64,000 bases of DNA from Polytrichum commune (lineage: Eukaryota > Streptophyta > Polytrichopsida > Polytrichales > Polytrichaceae), in the NCBI GenBank assembly GCA_950295325.1, contig OX485804.1:68550033-68614032 (forward strand), written 5' to 3'. Each line of letters starts with the position of its first letter. The stretch's first letter is position 1. The notes beneath the pieces are model-generated. The model had not been told where the DNA came from, searched no databases, and saw nothing but the letters and a program-made list of their open reading frames with translations. Made by a program: the position numbers and the translations under genes. Positions 37,601 to 50,455 of this stretch are shown here, piece after piece.

Positions 37601-38651
37601 CACGAGTGCTGCAACCTTGAAGTCCTTCTTCCGTTCAGGCGACTTGCACATTATCAATACCCGGCTCCCATCCGTTTGAATGTCCAGTACATGTTTTGCC
37701 TTCATGTACTTTCTCCATGTGGAATTGGGCCCAGTCCTCGTGTAAAGCGAGAGCACCGTTGTCTCTCCGAAACCACTATACTGCATGAACCATTGCAAAT
37801 CTGGGCCCAAAACTTCAACATCGTAATTCACCCGTCTGCCCACACCTCCCGATACTGCAGAAGACAATGCACATGTAAGTACTCAGCATAGCCCAATATT
37901 ATCACGGATTCTATAACTCATATAACATTGACGTGCACATAGGTATTGTGGTTATACCTTTACGGGCTGTTTGCTTAGTTCTTGCCATCTCAATTGAAAT
38001 GAGAGAACACTTCGACACCTCTATGTACCTGAATGAAACACCAACTGTCTATCACATGTTTATGTCTAAAACCTTCAAATGCTTACAGAGACACACCGAA
38101 TTTGTCTACATAGAAAATCAAAAAGACATTTATCAAACAAAATCTCCCACCCAGGTGAGTGCAAAGGCTCACGGGTGAACACCCGTGGGCACTCCTAACC
38201 AGGTGAGGGCAAAGGCCCACGGGTGAACACCCGTGGGCACTTTCAACCAGATGAGGGGAGAGGCCCACGGGAGGGCTGATTTTTCACAAAGTTTTAGCTC
38301 ATCCACGTCCAAAAATCTTGAATTGAAAGGCAAAAAAAATCTCAACCCGTCCCGAAACCGGTAATATCTATACAAGTTAAGTCTCCCTCAAGTTGGTACA
38401 AAATTAGGAAAAAAGAACAGAAAAAAACGAAGATGTCGACATGTGACCAAGGACATGTTAGGGACCTTGTGAAGAATCACCACTGCCCACGGGTGTTCAC
38501 CCGTGGGCCTCTCCACCTTGTGGGTGCAAAAGCCCACGGGTGTTCACCCGTGGGCACTTCAAATATCCACTTTCAGATAACCGCGTTCACACTAACAGAA
38601 AAACTGGGATTTATGTAATGGACACTCACCAGGGTTCTTTGGGGGGACCAT
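31670..38651 (-). CDS. ParB-like / methyltransferase-like / FCP1-phosphatase fusion
   Basis: Proposed exons (minus): 38651-38630, 37854-36554, 36403-35148, 34848-33049, 32962-32872, 32657-32626, 32452-31670; about 1,760 residues. All junctions are GT-AG and in phase, except one apparent 1-base loss near 36020 inside exon 3. Domains in order: a leader region with a basic coiled coil; a ParB-like fold (RPISEAHLKEIKTWL, FHVVNGQHTLAACLEY, about 36840-37030); a permuted methyltransferase-like region with SIDNNY where a DPPY motif is expected and EGSSFLNICGGNK as motif I, continued across an intron by ALGMKVLNIVPAEMLEVA; an acidic linker rich in Glu runs; and a C-terminal NIF/FCP1-type HAD phosphatase (WLVLDVNGILV, VVIWSSK, LLVDDSP). 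The nucleophile motif DVNG retains its first Asp. Fusion of the phosphatase rests on one 32-bp exon and could instead be a separate gene. Methyltransferase motifs are degenerate. Confidence 0.65.
32980..34848 (-). other. Acidic linker exon of the fusion gene
   Basis: The 1.8-kb exon 5 encodes motif-I-adjacent sequence, then long Glu/Asp tracts (34430-34640), then a disordered Ser/Pro/Arg-rich region and a final ordered part (LAHLYTSYDYHKMFAYLSTP, about 33370). The repeated TCC/TTC codons on the plus strand create a meaningless Ser-run ORF there. The exon ends at GAAATG|GTAATAC near 33049. Confidence 0.6.
34325..34346 (-). repeat. Family A palindrome inside coding exon
   Basis: A perfect family A copy lies within exon 5 and is read in frame as PHGCSPVG. 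It neither stops nor shifts the frame. It is the only copy found in coding sequence and sits in the disordered acidic linker, where an insertion would be tolerated. Confidence 0.85.
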
Positions 38652-39600
38652 GTCAAAATTCTTTCAATACGAATGTGGTTTCCTGCACAAAACAAAACAC
38701 AAGAGCTATTGTTTCAAACTATGCCTACATGTGCAATACATTCATACTCTCAAACATCTCAATAGGTAAATTCTGCCCTCACATTCTTCTTGCAATCTGG
38801 TCTCACATTTTTATGAACATAACCTCTTGTCATTCATCTTGCATTCTGATTTGAGCATTTTTCTCACATTTCAATCAACTCTTCACACCCAAGCATCACA
38901 CAACTCACATGCAAATCTCTAGTATTTTTGGGTTTGAAATTCTTCAAGCAATTCAAACCCTAGTGCACCAGAAATTTGAAATGCAAGCAAGAGGAAGAAT
39001 GCAAGCAAGAGGAAGAATGCATGCAAGAGGAAGAATGCATGCAAGAGGAACAATGCAAGCAAGAGGAAGAATGAAATTGAAAGAGAAAGCAAAAGAGTGA
39101 AAGAGAGTGCAAAACATTGAAAGAGTTCAGAAACTTACAAGCTTGTGGGTTCTCAATTCTTCATGATTGGAACTTCCCTCCACTTGCTTCAAGGTCGCCT
39201 TCCTCTTCTCCACATCTCACCTCTACCACATGCTGGATTGAGCAAGAAACAACTATGTTCACCAAGAAACTATCACATATTCCAAGAAAATGCACACTGA
39301 ATCTATTCCAGGGTTTTCTTGAGAAGAGAATCAAGACAAGGAGTACAATAATTGAATGAAGAGAAGAGAATGAAGAGAATGAAGAGAAGCAAAGCAAGTT
39401 CAGAATTGTGGGAGAAGAGTTTTGCAAGAGCATTCCAGAAAAGTGGAGAGTGGTGAAGGAAAGAGAGAAAGAATTGGGAGAGGAGAATGAGAGAGAGGGA
39501 GAGAGAGGGAGAGAGAGGGTGCGAAATGTTGCCATAATGACGAGCGGGTGGAAGTCGCATGTCACATAATGCCTCATTAGTACGAAGGGACATGATGGAG
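38652..39600 (-). promoter_or_regulatory. Probable 5' region of the fusion gene
   Basis: Upstream of the ATG at 38651, the minus strand shows a long pyrimidine tract (CTCTCTCCCTCTCTC, about 39490-39520) and CT-rich stretches at 39100-39430, typical of plant-like promoters or 5' leaders. An 18-bp tandem repeat (AGAGGAAGAATGCAAGCA, five units, 38982-39072) lies between. The antisense ORFs here are low-complexity and not called. Confidence 0.35.
38982..39072. repeat. 18-bp tandem repeat, five units
   Basis: GCAAGAGGAAGAATGCAA-type units repeated about five times with few changes. Confidence 0.9.
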
Positions 39601-39689
39601 GAAATCTCGGGACGCGAAGAGATATGCGATTTGGCGGCTAAAGTACGTTTTGAGGAGGGATGGGCGGTATGATGGTATTAGGACGTAGC

Positions 39690-40190
39690 GATAAAAAATT
39701 ATTGGTACTTTGTAAGGTTCGCCCTATTTGTATGATAATTATTAGTACTTAGTAAGATATCTAAGTATTAGTGAGATAATTATTAGTACTTAGTAAGATA
39801 TCTAAGTATTAGTAAGACAATTATTAGTAATTAGTAAGATAACTGCGTATTAGTAAGATAATTATCAGTACTTAGTAGGATAACTCATATTAGTAAGTTC
39901 ATTATTAATACTTATTAAGATAACTCATATTAGTATGATTGATATTATTTTTATTGTTAGTAAATTGTCATATTCACTCTATTGTTAATATTAGTAATAT
40001 TAGTAAAAATGATTTATAGTGATTAATAGTAATTACCAGTAATAGTAACTAATAGTGACTAGTAGTGAATAATAGTGAATGCTAGTGCTTCATAGGTCAT
40101 TATAGTCATTAATAATGTTTAATAGTGATTAATAATTATGAATTACTAATGGCTGACTAGTAGTGATTTATAGTAATAATAATAATCACT
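39690..40190. repeat. AT-rich short-period repeat (TTAGTA units)
   Basis: TATTAGTACTTAGTAAGATA and variants repeat from 39690 to about 39960, passing into TAGTGAATAATAGTGA-type repeats to 40190. Non-coding, simple-sequence-like expansion inside the giant element. Confidence 0.8.
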
Positions 40191-40199
40191 TTCAATCGA

Positions 40200-43100
40200 T
40201 AAATGGTAATAGTATTGATAATGCTTAAAATAGGTTCATATTATAACATAGATTCCATACTTTAACATTCTACTCTGTAACATAGATTCCTATTATAACA
40301 TACCAAAGTCAATTGCACATTCTCATAATATGCGTGTAAGATGCTCAATCGCGCTTGACATCAAGCATAGCTATGATTTCCAATTCCTTATTGATGAAGT
40401 CGTGAGCATCCATAATAGGCCCACTTTCACCTTAGCCCATGAACTCAAGTTCGATTGTTCTCTTGTTTTCTCTTGGACTATGAACCATTAGAGTTCCAAG
40501 AATTCAAAATTTTAAATATAACATATATTATGGCAACGAAAATAATGGCATGACATAAGAAGCGGCCATGGATACTTATAAAGCATCAAAGTTGCTGGCC
40601 ATTAGAAATCATCACACATAATACTTGCCGCGCATAATGGGTACATGCCCACCTCCCATACCCAATAAACCCTACTGGATAGGTAAATACTACTAGGAAT
40701 GAACATAAATCGTTTAACATAAAAAAAAAATTTAGGCAATTTTAGCATAAATCTCTTTGTGGCTTTGCCCTCACCCCCATGCATTGAGAATCACTTCATA
40801 ACTTGGTTTTAAAGTCATTCTCCTAGCGTTTATTCTTGTAATTGTATCTTAAGTTATATTATTACTAGATTCATTATGTGCTCTTCATTGGCTAAGATTT
40901 TTGACGTTCATAGTCGACATCTAATATGAACACACATGCTTGCGATAACACAAATTCAAGAATGACCTTCTCAAAGGCACTAGAGTTATCATTTATCCCA
41001 CTCAAATTTTTGGGTGGGGGTTGGTTGTTTTGCATGCAACACATATGGACTTAGCCAAAATTAGCGGTCAACTAAAGAGAAAGGACTTTGGAAACTAACA
41101 TATTGAAGTACAAGGTGATATGCAAGGCCGCGGGAGACATCGGAATCGAAATCATATTGAGAGGATGACAAAGGAGGTGGCCAACGAGTGGGCCACATCA
41201 AGCACCACATGAATCTCGAGCAATATTAAGATTGCATCTCCATAACCATACCTCATCGATTAAAGGGAATTCTAAATGATGGCATAAGATTTACGGAAAT
41301 GAGAACTTGAATAGGAAATGGGTCAAACACTTCAATGAATGAATTCATGTAAATCATGTGTACTCTATGAATTGAATGGTTTGTGGAATCTCGTAAAGAT
41401 ACTTTAGCGAGGAGTAGGTTAGGAATACATAAAGTCTTGAGACTCTTTCAAATTGAAATATTGAAATATAATTGAATAGAGGAAGAATAATACGTAGGTC
41501 ATTCAATCCATGAAAGAGATAAAAATAACTCCATAAGTTATTAGAGATGAGAATGATTTACATGCATGAACACTTAGCTTTGACATTAATGTCTTAGGGA
41601 CTCGGGGGGGGGGTGGGGCACTGGCGAAAAATGTAGGAACTACGTGCGATAAAATATAGGGTCTTGTATAAAAATTTGGCGTAAAATTTGTAAAATTATT
41701 AGATGTAGTATAGGGTGCTTTGGGATTGTGAAACATGATTATATGTAATATAGCATTTGACAAAACATGATTAAATTACCTAAGTGGTACATATAAAATA
41801 GCATGGACAAAAAGCGATAGTTTCAAAAATTAAATACTTTGCCACCAAAATATGGCATGTTCTATATAGGAAGGGTTCAAAAGATAAGGGTGAAGGTTGG
41901 TACTAAGTGGGGCAATTGTTGGCAACCCATTGACTTGATGAAACGTGCAGTCCAGAACGGAAATAGAGAGACGCTCTTCCCAACTACTATGGCTTACCTC
42001 CATTGGTTAAAAAAACAGCTGGGTCTCAACAAATATAAGTATGTTGAGAGTGATTGTGTGTGGGTTGATGTGGATGCTATTCTCTCAACAGTGTCTCTAG
42101 TAACAATGAATCAACTAGCAAAATCTACACCTTAGATGAGGTAGATGCAAACTCATTGAATGAGTTCATTTCAAATAAAAAATAAAACCTGTTAAATTTG
42201 TACTATCTCACACATGTGGAGATATAATTTGGAGAAAGGGTTGAATGATCATTAGTATACCTTGAAATCTGTAGTAGCCATTTCAGTTCGATTACCCTCA
42301 TATCTCCCACATGTGTAAATGGTAGCCTAGCTAGTTTAGGTGGATTTTGCTTGCATGGCGTGGGATTTTCTACCAATGTGTAGGATTGGAAGATCAAGGC
42401 ATCAATTGTAGGGCTTCTGCAAACCTTGTAAATGTGACTTTGAGACACATGTGGCTGGCCTGTTCCCTAAGACCTCAAGGTTTCTAACTGTGTTATCCAA
42501 CACAACTTTCATTCGTTGGCTCGTGTTGCTTAATGACATGTAATTGCAATCTTTTGTTGTTATTGTTTAGTGTTTTGCTTTGCCCGGACTTCAGTGTGAC
42601 CCTGAACCCTAAACCCTAGTAAATGTTTGTTTCTCTTACTTTGTACACGTGCTTCTAACGAGAATTCTACTGTATCATACACTTTAAGGAATGGGGGCAA
42701 TCAGGGGGGAAAAATTGCATATAAGTAATATAGGGTACCATAAAATCAACCATCCAAGAATTTATAATTACCAATAGGGTGCAAATAATCACAACAATTT
42801 ACCATTATTTCAAAAATTAGCATCCCTTATAATCCTTTCTCATAGGTAAATAGCCCCCATTTTAATAGATCATTATCGCAGGTGTATGCAAAATATACAA
42901 GGGAATGCCCCCCCCCCCCCCCGAGCTTAGGGAACATCAACTTGAATTCTAAAGGCACTGACTCACTTAAGAATTATTGGACAAGGATATCATATTGAGA
43001 TTGGAAATTAGTAAACATATGATCACAGATCCTCAACATAGTTCACATGCCAACCCATACCCCATTGTATGCCAGACTATCTCTTCATATGTGAACGCTA

Positions 43101-43559
43101 CATGAGGTATAACTTAGAGCCATGTCATGATGATGGATGAGTTCATCCATTGACCTTCTCATGTTAGCAACTTGTGATGCAACATTGTCATGGATGATTG
43201 CTATATTGTCTATTGTGATATAGTGATAACGTACATGTTCATATTAAACGGTTTTGTTAATTCCCACTACATTCCCAAGGGTAAGATGCTTAAGCTCACT
43301 ATTGGCAAGTGTCATGTGTTTCATTTTAATATTTAAGAGGAATACATCCTTAAGCATACTAATGGCATGTCATGTCAAGATTTTAATAAGTGCACTCAAA
43401 CACCCAGTGTCATGTGACGACACTTACGGTGTTGTTGTTAATCTGCAATATAACATAGCATACCCTTCAAAATAGGGGTTTCCATTACTGTGGGTTTTTC
43501 ATCTGTATATTTGGATGAAAATCCAATGTAAGGCAACGAAAGTACAATAATATTACAGT
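40200..43559. other. Interior of giant element, no supported gene
   Basis: AT-rich. A 98-codon plus-strand frame at 41839-42135 (MPPKYGMFYIGRVQKIRVKV start) is the only one with protein-like composition and has no recognised family; I do not call it a gene. G/C runs occur at 41604-41613 (10 G) and 42908-42922 (15 C). TATAGGGTGC / ATAGGGTACC motifs recur here and near 43.6 and 47.5 kb. Confidence 0.4.
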
Positions 43560-44060
43560 GGGCCACACTAAAAATGAACAACATGACTTAGAATAATATA
43601 AGGTTTCAAAAATGGCAATGGACATCTTTAAACTACTATAGGGTATGGAAGAATATGTAATTTGGAATTATATGAAATGCAAGGCTTTTTCTATTAACCC
43701 AAGGTTGAAAATGCTAATGAAATAAATAACCCTAAACCCTAAACCCTAAACCCTAAACCCATTAGTGTGGTAGTCCACTTAGTGTTGGACCTTACTAGTT
43801 GCTCGCCATCTATTTGTGTCCTACTCATATGCAATTAGGAGTCTAGCAACAACTAATTCTCTTTTATCGCGCATCCATGTGCAAACAACCACTATTTTAT
43901 ATGGGGTTATTACTTTCAATTTTTTCTTCACATGCTATGATTATGTAGTTTTCTTAGTCGGGTTAGTAGAAAAGGGCCTTGCATTAATTACAAATCCAAA
44001 TAATCGATTTGTTCCATACCCTATAGTACTTTAATGATGCCCAGTGTCATTTTTGACACC
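43560..44060. repeat. Inverted repeat with telomere-like loop
   Basis: Sequence at about 43630-43710 (CTACTATAGGGTATGG .. TGCAAGGC..TTCTATTAACCC) returns inverted at about 43940-44035. The loop holds 33 bp of CCCTAAA repeats. Related copies lie near 47490-47680 (direct, also ending in telomere repeats) and 49495-49700 (inverted). This looks like a non-autonomous repeat family. Confidence 0.65.
43728..43760. repeat. Interstitial telomere repeat (CCCTAAA)
   Basis: About 4.7 tandem copies of CCCTAAA, the plant-type telomere unit. It is embedded in a repeat family and followed by ordinary sequence, so it does not mark a chromosome end. Confidence 0.95.
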
Positions 44061-44084
44061 CCATATTATATTTGCTTTAACATG

Positions 44085-44260
44085 GGCGGACGTTAAATAC
44101 CCCCTCACGAACTTTTGGAGGTATCTAATCTGGGTTGGGGCAATCTTGTAGAGAAAATTTCTAAACCCGACCAAAAATTGCATTCTTGAAGGCCGCTTGA
44201 CTACAAATCCCATATTGAGTGCACTAAAATCCGCTTGACTTACCATAAATAACTTATATT
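44085..44260. mobile_element. Third fragment of the GGCGGACGTTA fold-back family
   Basis: Starts GGCGGACGTTAAATACCCCC, then CACGAACTTTT, CCCGACCAAAAATTG, GCATTCTTGAAGG and CCCATATTGAGTGCACT, matching the arms of the 17085 element with internal deletions. It shows the same family inserted inside the giant element. Confidence 0.75.
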
Positions 44261-47200
44261 TGTCATTCTAATGATAGATTAGTGCAAGTGTTTATAAGAG
44301 AATAAGGTATAAATAAATGATATGTTATTTGGAATTAGACTCGTGGGACAATGTTATAGATGGGGTATATATTACTGAGAAAATCATAAGTTTCTGACTA
44401 TAGCCTATCTGAATTATTTAATAATTTATCCTCATCACATATTGTATTATCTTTCAAATCACATAGTGTATAACCGTTACTTTTAAATAAATATAATTAT
44501 ATGATACTAATACTAATACTAATACTATTATGCAAATACTAATAATAACAATACTAATACTAATATTGAATTGAGTTTTTTAGTTCACCAATTTATCATA
44601 AGGTGATATATATTATTGTGCCATATTACAAATGTTTGAACAATCACACATGTGCAAAATAAATGAATTATGAACAAAAAGATGTCTATGACAACACTTC
44701 ATAATTATATATTGCACACATTGATATCTTACAATATTTATCAAAATAACCATGTGAAATTCAAAGCCACATCATGGCCTTGGAAACATCTCATGGGAGG
44801 TTGGAAAATAGGCTTAGAGCATCCAAGGCCACATCATTGCCCCTTGCCAACAAATTAATATTTATAAAATAACTATGAGGGAGAAAGTAGGTCTTACATG
44901 CCAACTCGGAGGTATTTCACTAAAGTAAGCTCCATCCGAGCTTCTTGATGGACTCATCCGATTTTTGTTACCGGATGACTTTACTTGAGTGCCACGAATC
45001 CCCGGCCATTTCAAGTGGGCTTGTACGGTTAAGGTATTTGTTGACTTTCATATTTACGGCCTCGAATGTCCTTCCCAAAGTGCACATCTAAGGGTACTCA
45101 TGTAAGTATAACCATGCTATCACATAGAGCCTTATTATAACCTAACATAGTCAATCGCACACTCTCAAAATATTTTCGGTCATTGTAGGGTCGATAGTGC
45201 ACATGGATTGACAACCTAAGTACCAAAGTACTAAATTTGAGCAACAACAAATCCCACATGGATGCAACATCTATGGCTACACGGTCCAAAATTGAGCTTT
45301 TATATTCTCCTTAAAGGTGATTTCAAAAATACTTTATGGCAAGTCCACAAGTCATACCCATGGATTGGAGCATGACATTATGGAAAGGTTACTTAAAGGT
45401 TACTCAAAGGTATTTGACCCCGATTTTAAAGAGTAGTTTAATAATCTCTAAATAGAAATCTCTAGTCCTATTGTTACCAATGCTTTCGACTTCCCCTCCC
45501 TTGGTCTCCCTCCCCTTAGTAGATGTTGTATTGAATCATCCCATGATACCTACCTATGGTGCAACAATTAGAGTTTATTGCATTGAGTACTGACTGTTGT
45601 TTTGAGAGCTCACATGCTACATAACTAAATAAATTCATTTTTTATTTTAGCAATTAGTTAAAAAAGACAATTAGTTAACAAAGATAATAAATTCATTTTT
45701 TTATTTTTTTTCCCAAAGCGGGTCACGGGGGCTTATGAGTGGGGCTATGTGCGTACATGCACATGAAGGTTTTACAGGGGCATGGGCATATGGTTTGCAA
45801 GGGTTAATGTATGTGGTTGGGTTCATGCAAGATATGAACCCAAAATGATTCATACGGACTGGTGTAATGGGTCAGGATGGCACATGCCCAAACTAATAAG
45901 GTATGTGGGGCTCATTGATAGTTGTAGTTTGAGGAGGGAAACTTGACTAGGTTGGTATTCTAGCACATGGAAATTGATTTTCATTTGAGCGGAGAAACCT
46001 TGGTTTTTATATACATTGTTAGTGTGAACCATAATTTGTTGTATTTACATTGAGAGTTCATGATGCCATGTTCTTACTATTCAAACCTTGCCCAAAGTTT
46101 TCTTAATTTATGGAGATTTTGTTTTTCATTTTTCTAGCATCCCATGATTAAAAATCAATCAGTCTAGTCAATCAACAACTAAAGTGCGTCAGTACAAGGA
46201 TGGCCACGTTTCAACTTGTGTTTTGGGCAACGAGCCGAATCTGCTACCCCCCCCCCCCCCCAACCACCATTGCCACTCCACATGGGAGTGCTCAGTCCAA
46301 AAGATGCTTGAAGATACCGGCAAAACCTTCACCAACGTTAGAGAACTCTATTTTGTTTCACCAAAACGATTGGTACATGAAAGTGTGCCCTAACTTGGGC
46401 TAGACTAATTTGGGGTCAATTCAACTAAATAGGGTTTCCAATAAACTTTGAAAAATAACCTCCTTACTACATACTAGTTTAAAGTTTCATTGTTGGATGA
46501 ATGAGAGTAATATGCTCGTATGCGATAATCCCATTTCGTTGGCCAAAAAAACATTGATATGTATATAGGGCCTCACATTAGAAGCCCAAGCCCTTGAGGA
46601 TGTAAATGCTATCACAAATTCCCCATGCGTAGGCAAAGCCTATCAATCCGAGGGCAAAGACAAGAAAACATGCTCACATACAAGCACACCCAACATTCAT
46701 CCAAAAACATTTTATTTAAAAATTCAATTGGTTTGACACCGTAATTAGCTTCAAAGTTACGGAATTAGTCTAAACCAAGGGGGTTTAGTTTTATATTTTC
46801 TGTCGGATCGATGAGAGGTACTCTTGAATGTGAGGTTTTTCTCCACATATGGAAGAGCACATCCTGAAAAGGGGAAGAAATTTTTATTAGGAAAAATTGA
46901 GTATGTTTGCTCTATAATGTACATGAGTTTGGGGGTGGTGGGGGGGGGGGGGGGGGGCTCATTATAGGGCTTATTGCCTTCCTTTTGGAAGCCGGGCTAT
47001 GTTGGGTGCAACTATCTATTTGGGGCATCCAAGTTTGGGAAGAGGGGGTTGACATTGCAACCATTGTATCTCATTGCATCTATTAAGGGGTTGTATGTGT
47101 TTGTTTTGTATTGTTGTTTCAATGTATGTGTTGTGGCATAAGGTTTAGGTTAAGGAGTATATGTCCTCTAGCTGCATTGGGAGTTCTAATCACACACGTG

Positions 47201-47479
47201 GTGTCCAAACTAAGTCTACCCAAACATGTGCATTATCCAAGGACATGTCAAATGATTGGAGTCGCGTTTTTCTACAGCCTTGTCGATCGGTCAGCCTTAA
47301 GCCATCATTTCGACATGGGATCTCAAAACGGTCATCCAAAGGGCATAAGTGGTGGGCCCATAAGTATATAGCGTAAAACCTAGGAAGTGCAGCTAGAAAT
47401 GTAGTGGACACATACCGGGGGGGGGGGTTGTGATGTATTGGAGTAGAAATATACGTGCGAAAAATTGAGAGGGTATATG
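44261..47479. other. Interior of giant element, no supported gene
   Basis: AT-rich, with (ACTAAT)n-like triplet repeats near 44500-44560 and long homopolymers at 46247-46261 (15 C) and 46940-46957 (18 G). No sustained coding frame. Confidence 0.4.
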
Positions 47480-47489
47480 GGGACGTAAA

Positions 47490-47680
47490 ATGAACAAAAT
47501 GATTTAGAATAATATAGGGTGTCAAAAATGGCGTTGGACATCTTTAAAGTACTATAGGGTTTGAAATAATAGGTAACTTGGAAATATAAGTAATGCAAGG
47601 CCCTATCCTACTAACCCAGAGCTGAAAATGCTAAGGAAATAAATAACCTTAAACCCTAAACCCTAAACCCTAAACCGGTT
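47490..47680. repeat. Second copy of the telomere-ended repeat
   Basis: Parallels 43565-43760 for about 190 bp (GAACAAAATGATTTAGAATA..), ending in about 26 bp of CCCTAAA repeats at 47651-47676. The copies differ at roughly one base in six, so the duplication is old. Confidence 0.75.
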
Positions 47681-47767
47681 TATAAATGGATCAACATCTC
47701 TAGCGTAGTGCTATAAATTTGATGATTTCCCCAGTGTAAATAGGGCATTGACGCCCGAGTTGGCCAC

Positions 47768-47798
<31 letters not shown>

Positions 47799-47832
47799 CA
47801 TACATACATACATATAGACACACACACACATA
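47768..47832. repeat. TA / CATA / CA microsatellite
   Basis: Consecutive (TA)n, (CATA)n and (CA)n tracts. Confidence 0.95.
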
Positions 47833-48264
47833 TTTGTGGCAAAGGAACTCTATGGTATGTTGCTACATGTCCAACATCATGATTGATAAGAATGACAAGT
47901 GATGCTAAAAGTTGAAAAATGGGTTGTGCAAATCAAAGAGGTGCCATGAAAATGGATTCTCTCTCCCTCTCTCTCTCTCTTTGGTGGCATTTTGCATGTT
48001 TCAGTCAATACATGCAAATTCATTTTGTAACATGTGGCGCTTTCAAGTCAAAGATGGATTAACCCTAGGCTTGAGCTATTGGGAGAAGGGTCGAATTGTC
48101 AAATTGTGTATAATGCCATAGTAGGAGTCTAGGTAGGTATTGAGTCATCACATCCTATATCATACTATTAATGGGGGTGGGCGAGGCAAGGTTGTGGCAA
48201 GTTGACAAGGCTGGGCATGGTCACAAATCATTGGTGCTAAATTTGAGGTCACATGAGAAAGTTA

Positions 48265-48465
48265 TTAAATGGGCATCTTGGATAACTTAACTTGATAAAA
48301 CCACCACAAGCCATTGTGAACCGTTGATGATGAGGTTGAGGTTGTTTGGGAAGAGTGTTCAACAATCATCTTGGATAACTTAACTTGAAAAAACTGCCGT
48401 GAACCATCGGGGTTTAGGTTGAGTTTGAGGTTAAGGTTGAGATTGTTTGGGAAAGGTGGTCCACT
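48265..48465. repeat. ~100-bp tandem duplication
   Basis: ATCTTGGATAACTTAACTTG ... GGTTGTTTGGGAA occurs twice in tandem (about 48270 and 48372), with a partial third near 48523. Non-coding. Confidence 0.7.
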
Positions 48466-48469
48466 TAAC

Positions 48470-50455
48470 TTCATAATTATAAATTCAAGGTTTTATGTTT
48501 TGATGTAATAATTCTCAATGGTCATCTTCGATAACTTAAGTACATGATTGTGACCTTAGGGTTTTGATGTTTAATGTTTCAAAGTCGTGAACAAAACCAA
48601 GAGGTTTATAAAGGAAAGTGACACATACTCCTTTGGTAAGATGAATCCACAAAAGTGCAAACTCAAATTCATGATTTAACAAAGCAATTTAGCGATAGGT
48701 TCTTCCAATTTCATTGGAAATATGAACCAAGTTCATTATTTAAACAACCAATTTCAGTACATGTTGTGAACAATTTCATGATTTGGTACCCATATTCAAA
48801 ACTTCACAAAATCAATTTTAGGAAATGCATAACTCTATTTCACAAAGAACATTACATCATGTATAGGATTATCCTAGTAAACAAATTGCTCCCTATTCCG
48901 CACAACTATACACTACACTCCAAAAACGTTATGCGCTTTGCTCACGCTACCAACACTCTTCCCATAATCAAACCCCCAACTACACTACGTACACTCTCAA
49001 ACCCATGAGATTACGCACTCCAACTATGTTGGGTATGAGTTGTTTGCTTTGATGTACAATAATCAAAGACCAAAGGAAAAATGACATTGCTTGCTTCTAA
49101 CTCCAAGGTAGTGTAATGAAGACCAAAGAAAATTTGACATCAAGGCTAGAGGCTTCCAAGTAAATACAAAACAATGAGAAGGCAAAGAATGCGAAATGAG
49201 GCGGCGAGAATTTGAGAAATAAAAAAACCATAAAGTGTGAACTTGATATGGAAGATTCACAAAGTTGATAAAGATAAATGTCCACTATCATGAAATTGAG
49301 GTGTGCCACATGTCAAGTCGGTTAAGAAGAATGATCATGGGGATACAACAAAACATTTGCTCATGAAATACAACATTGGACAATGGGGTGGAGCGAGGCA
49401 AGTTGACAAGGCTAGGAAAGTATAAGTATCTTGGGGGGGGGGCAGTGTGTTAAAAAGTTAAGGATATAGGTGCGAACAACCATTATTTTATAGGGGGGGT
49501 GTTACTTTCAATTCTCTTATTTTTCTCACAATGATGCTATCATTATGTAAATTTCTACTTTGGGTTAATAGAAAAATGGCTTGCATTACTTATAATTCCA
49601 AATTACCTATTATTCCATACCCTATAGGACTTTAAAGCTGTCGAGCATATTGGTTGATACCCTATATTACTCTTAACTCCATTTATAATTTTTAGCCCCC
49701 ATGTTTTTAAAATACCCTATCATTTGTTCGCACGTATATTGCTACTCCAACCAATGACTACCCCCCCTCGAGAGAAGTATATGAAACTATTCCGAAGTTG
49801 CAACACAATGGGCCACAATGCTAGTTGCTCTAAAAGGAGCAGGCTAGTGTTGAGCTTCAAACCTTGAATTTGGGTGCAATCATATTCCCAAATTAGACTG
49901 CAATCATGAAAGATAATAGTAGCTTTGACCGGGTTATCCTTGCACCTTGCCCACAAAATAGGCATCCTATTCACAATTATAAAATATAAAGGAACTATAA
50001 CTCTGGTGAGAGAATCCCATGTCGTTGTTAACTCTTGCGGATGAAACAATACCTAACCTTCATACTATTCATTTTGCAAGGGTGCCCATCATAAGTGGTG
50101 GACCTGTTATGTGTGCACATGTCCTTATGTAATTTTGGCATGAGTATGCTTGGTAGTGGTATGAGGTGTATGCAAAGGTTATCCAATGATCATTGGTACC
50201 GCAAAGACTCTCCTTCGCCTTGTAACAAATTTTCACTCCATGTACATACGATGTAGAACCCCACTACCGAAGGTCATCATTATTCAATATGAGGAAGGTT
50301 AGAACGTGATTAGCTAATAGCGATAGGAATTGGAGGGAATGACGTCTATGTACTTACGAATTTGGAGGGAATGCCTTGTACTTCCTCATGAGAAGTTGAT
50401 GGCCATGCTCACGACCTATATAAAGGCCACCATTTGGAGGGTCATTTCTTTCTCC
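48470..50455. other. Interior of giant element, no supported gene
   Basis: Contains G runs (49433-49442 and 49493-49499) and a diverged inverted copy of the telomere-ended repeat family near 49495-49700. Short ORFs have no recognisable motifs. Confidence 0.4.

Larger units (their letters stand above)
30176..38554. repeat. Palindrome family A, left cluster (~13 copies)
   Basis: 22-bp palindrome: arm CCCACGGGTG, centre AA or TT, arm CACCCGTGGG. Clear copies at 30556, 31407, 32713, 32816, 34325, 35021, 36487, 38168, 38216, 38486 and 38533. Degraded ones lie near 30181 and 30371, and a half copy at 38264. All but one lie in introns or outside exons of the large minus-strand gene. Arms are nearly invariant while flanks differ, so these are small independent units and not parts of a longer repeat. 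Confidence 0.95.

Noticed and set aside
39161-39577. 138-codon Ser/Leu/Phe-rich minus-strand ORF
   Set aside because: Low-complexity translation of a purine/pyrimidine tract upstream of the fusion gene; no motif.
43728-43760. Chromosome end
   Set aside because: Only ~33 bp of CCCTAAA, flanked by ordinary sequence on both sides and repeated in a second copy at 47.65 kb.
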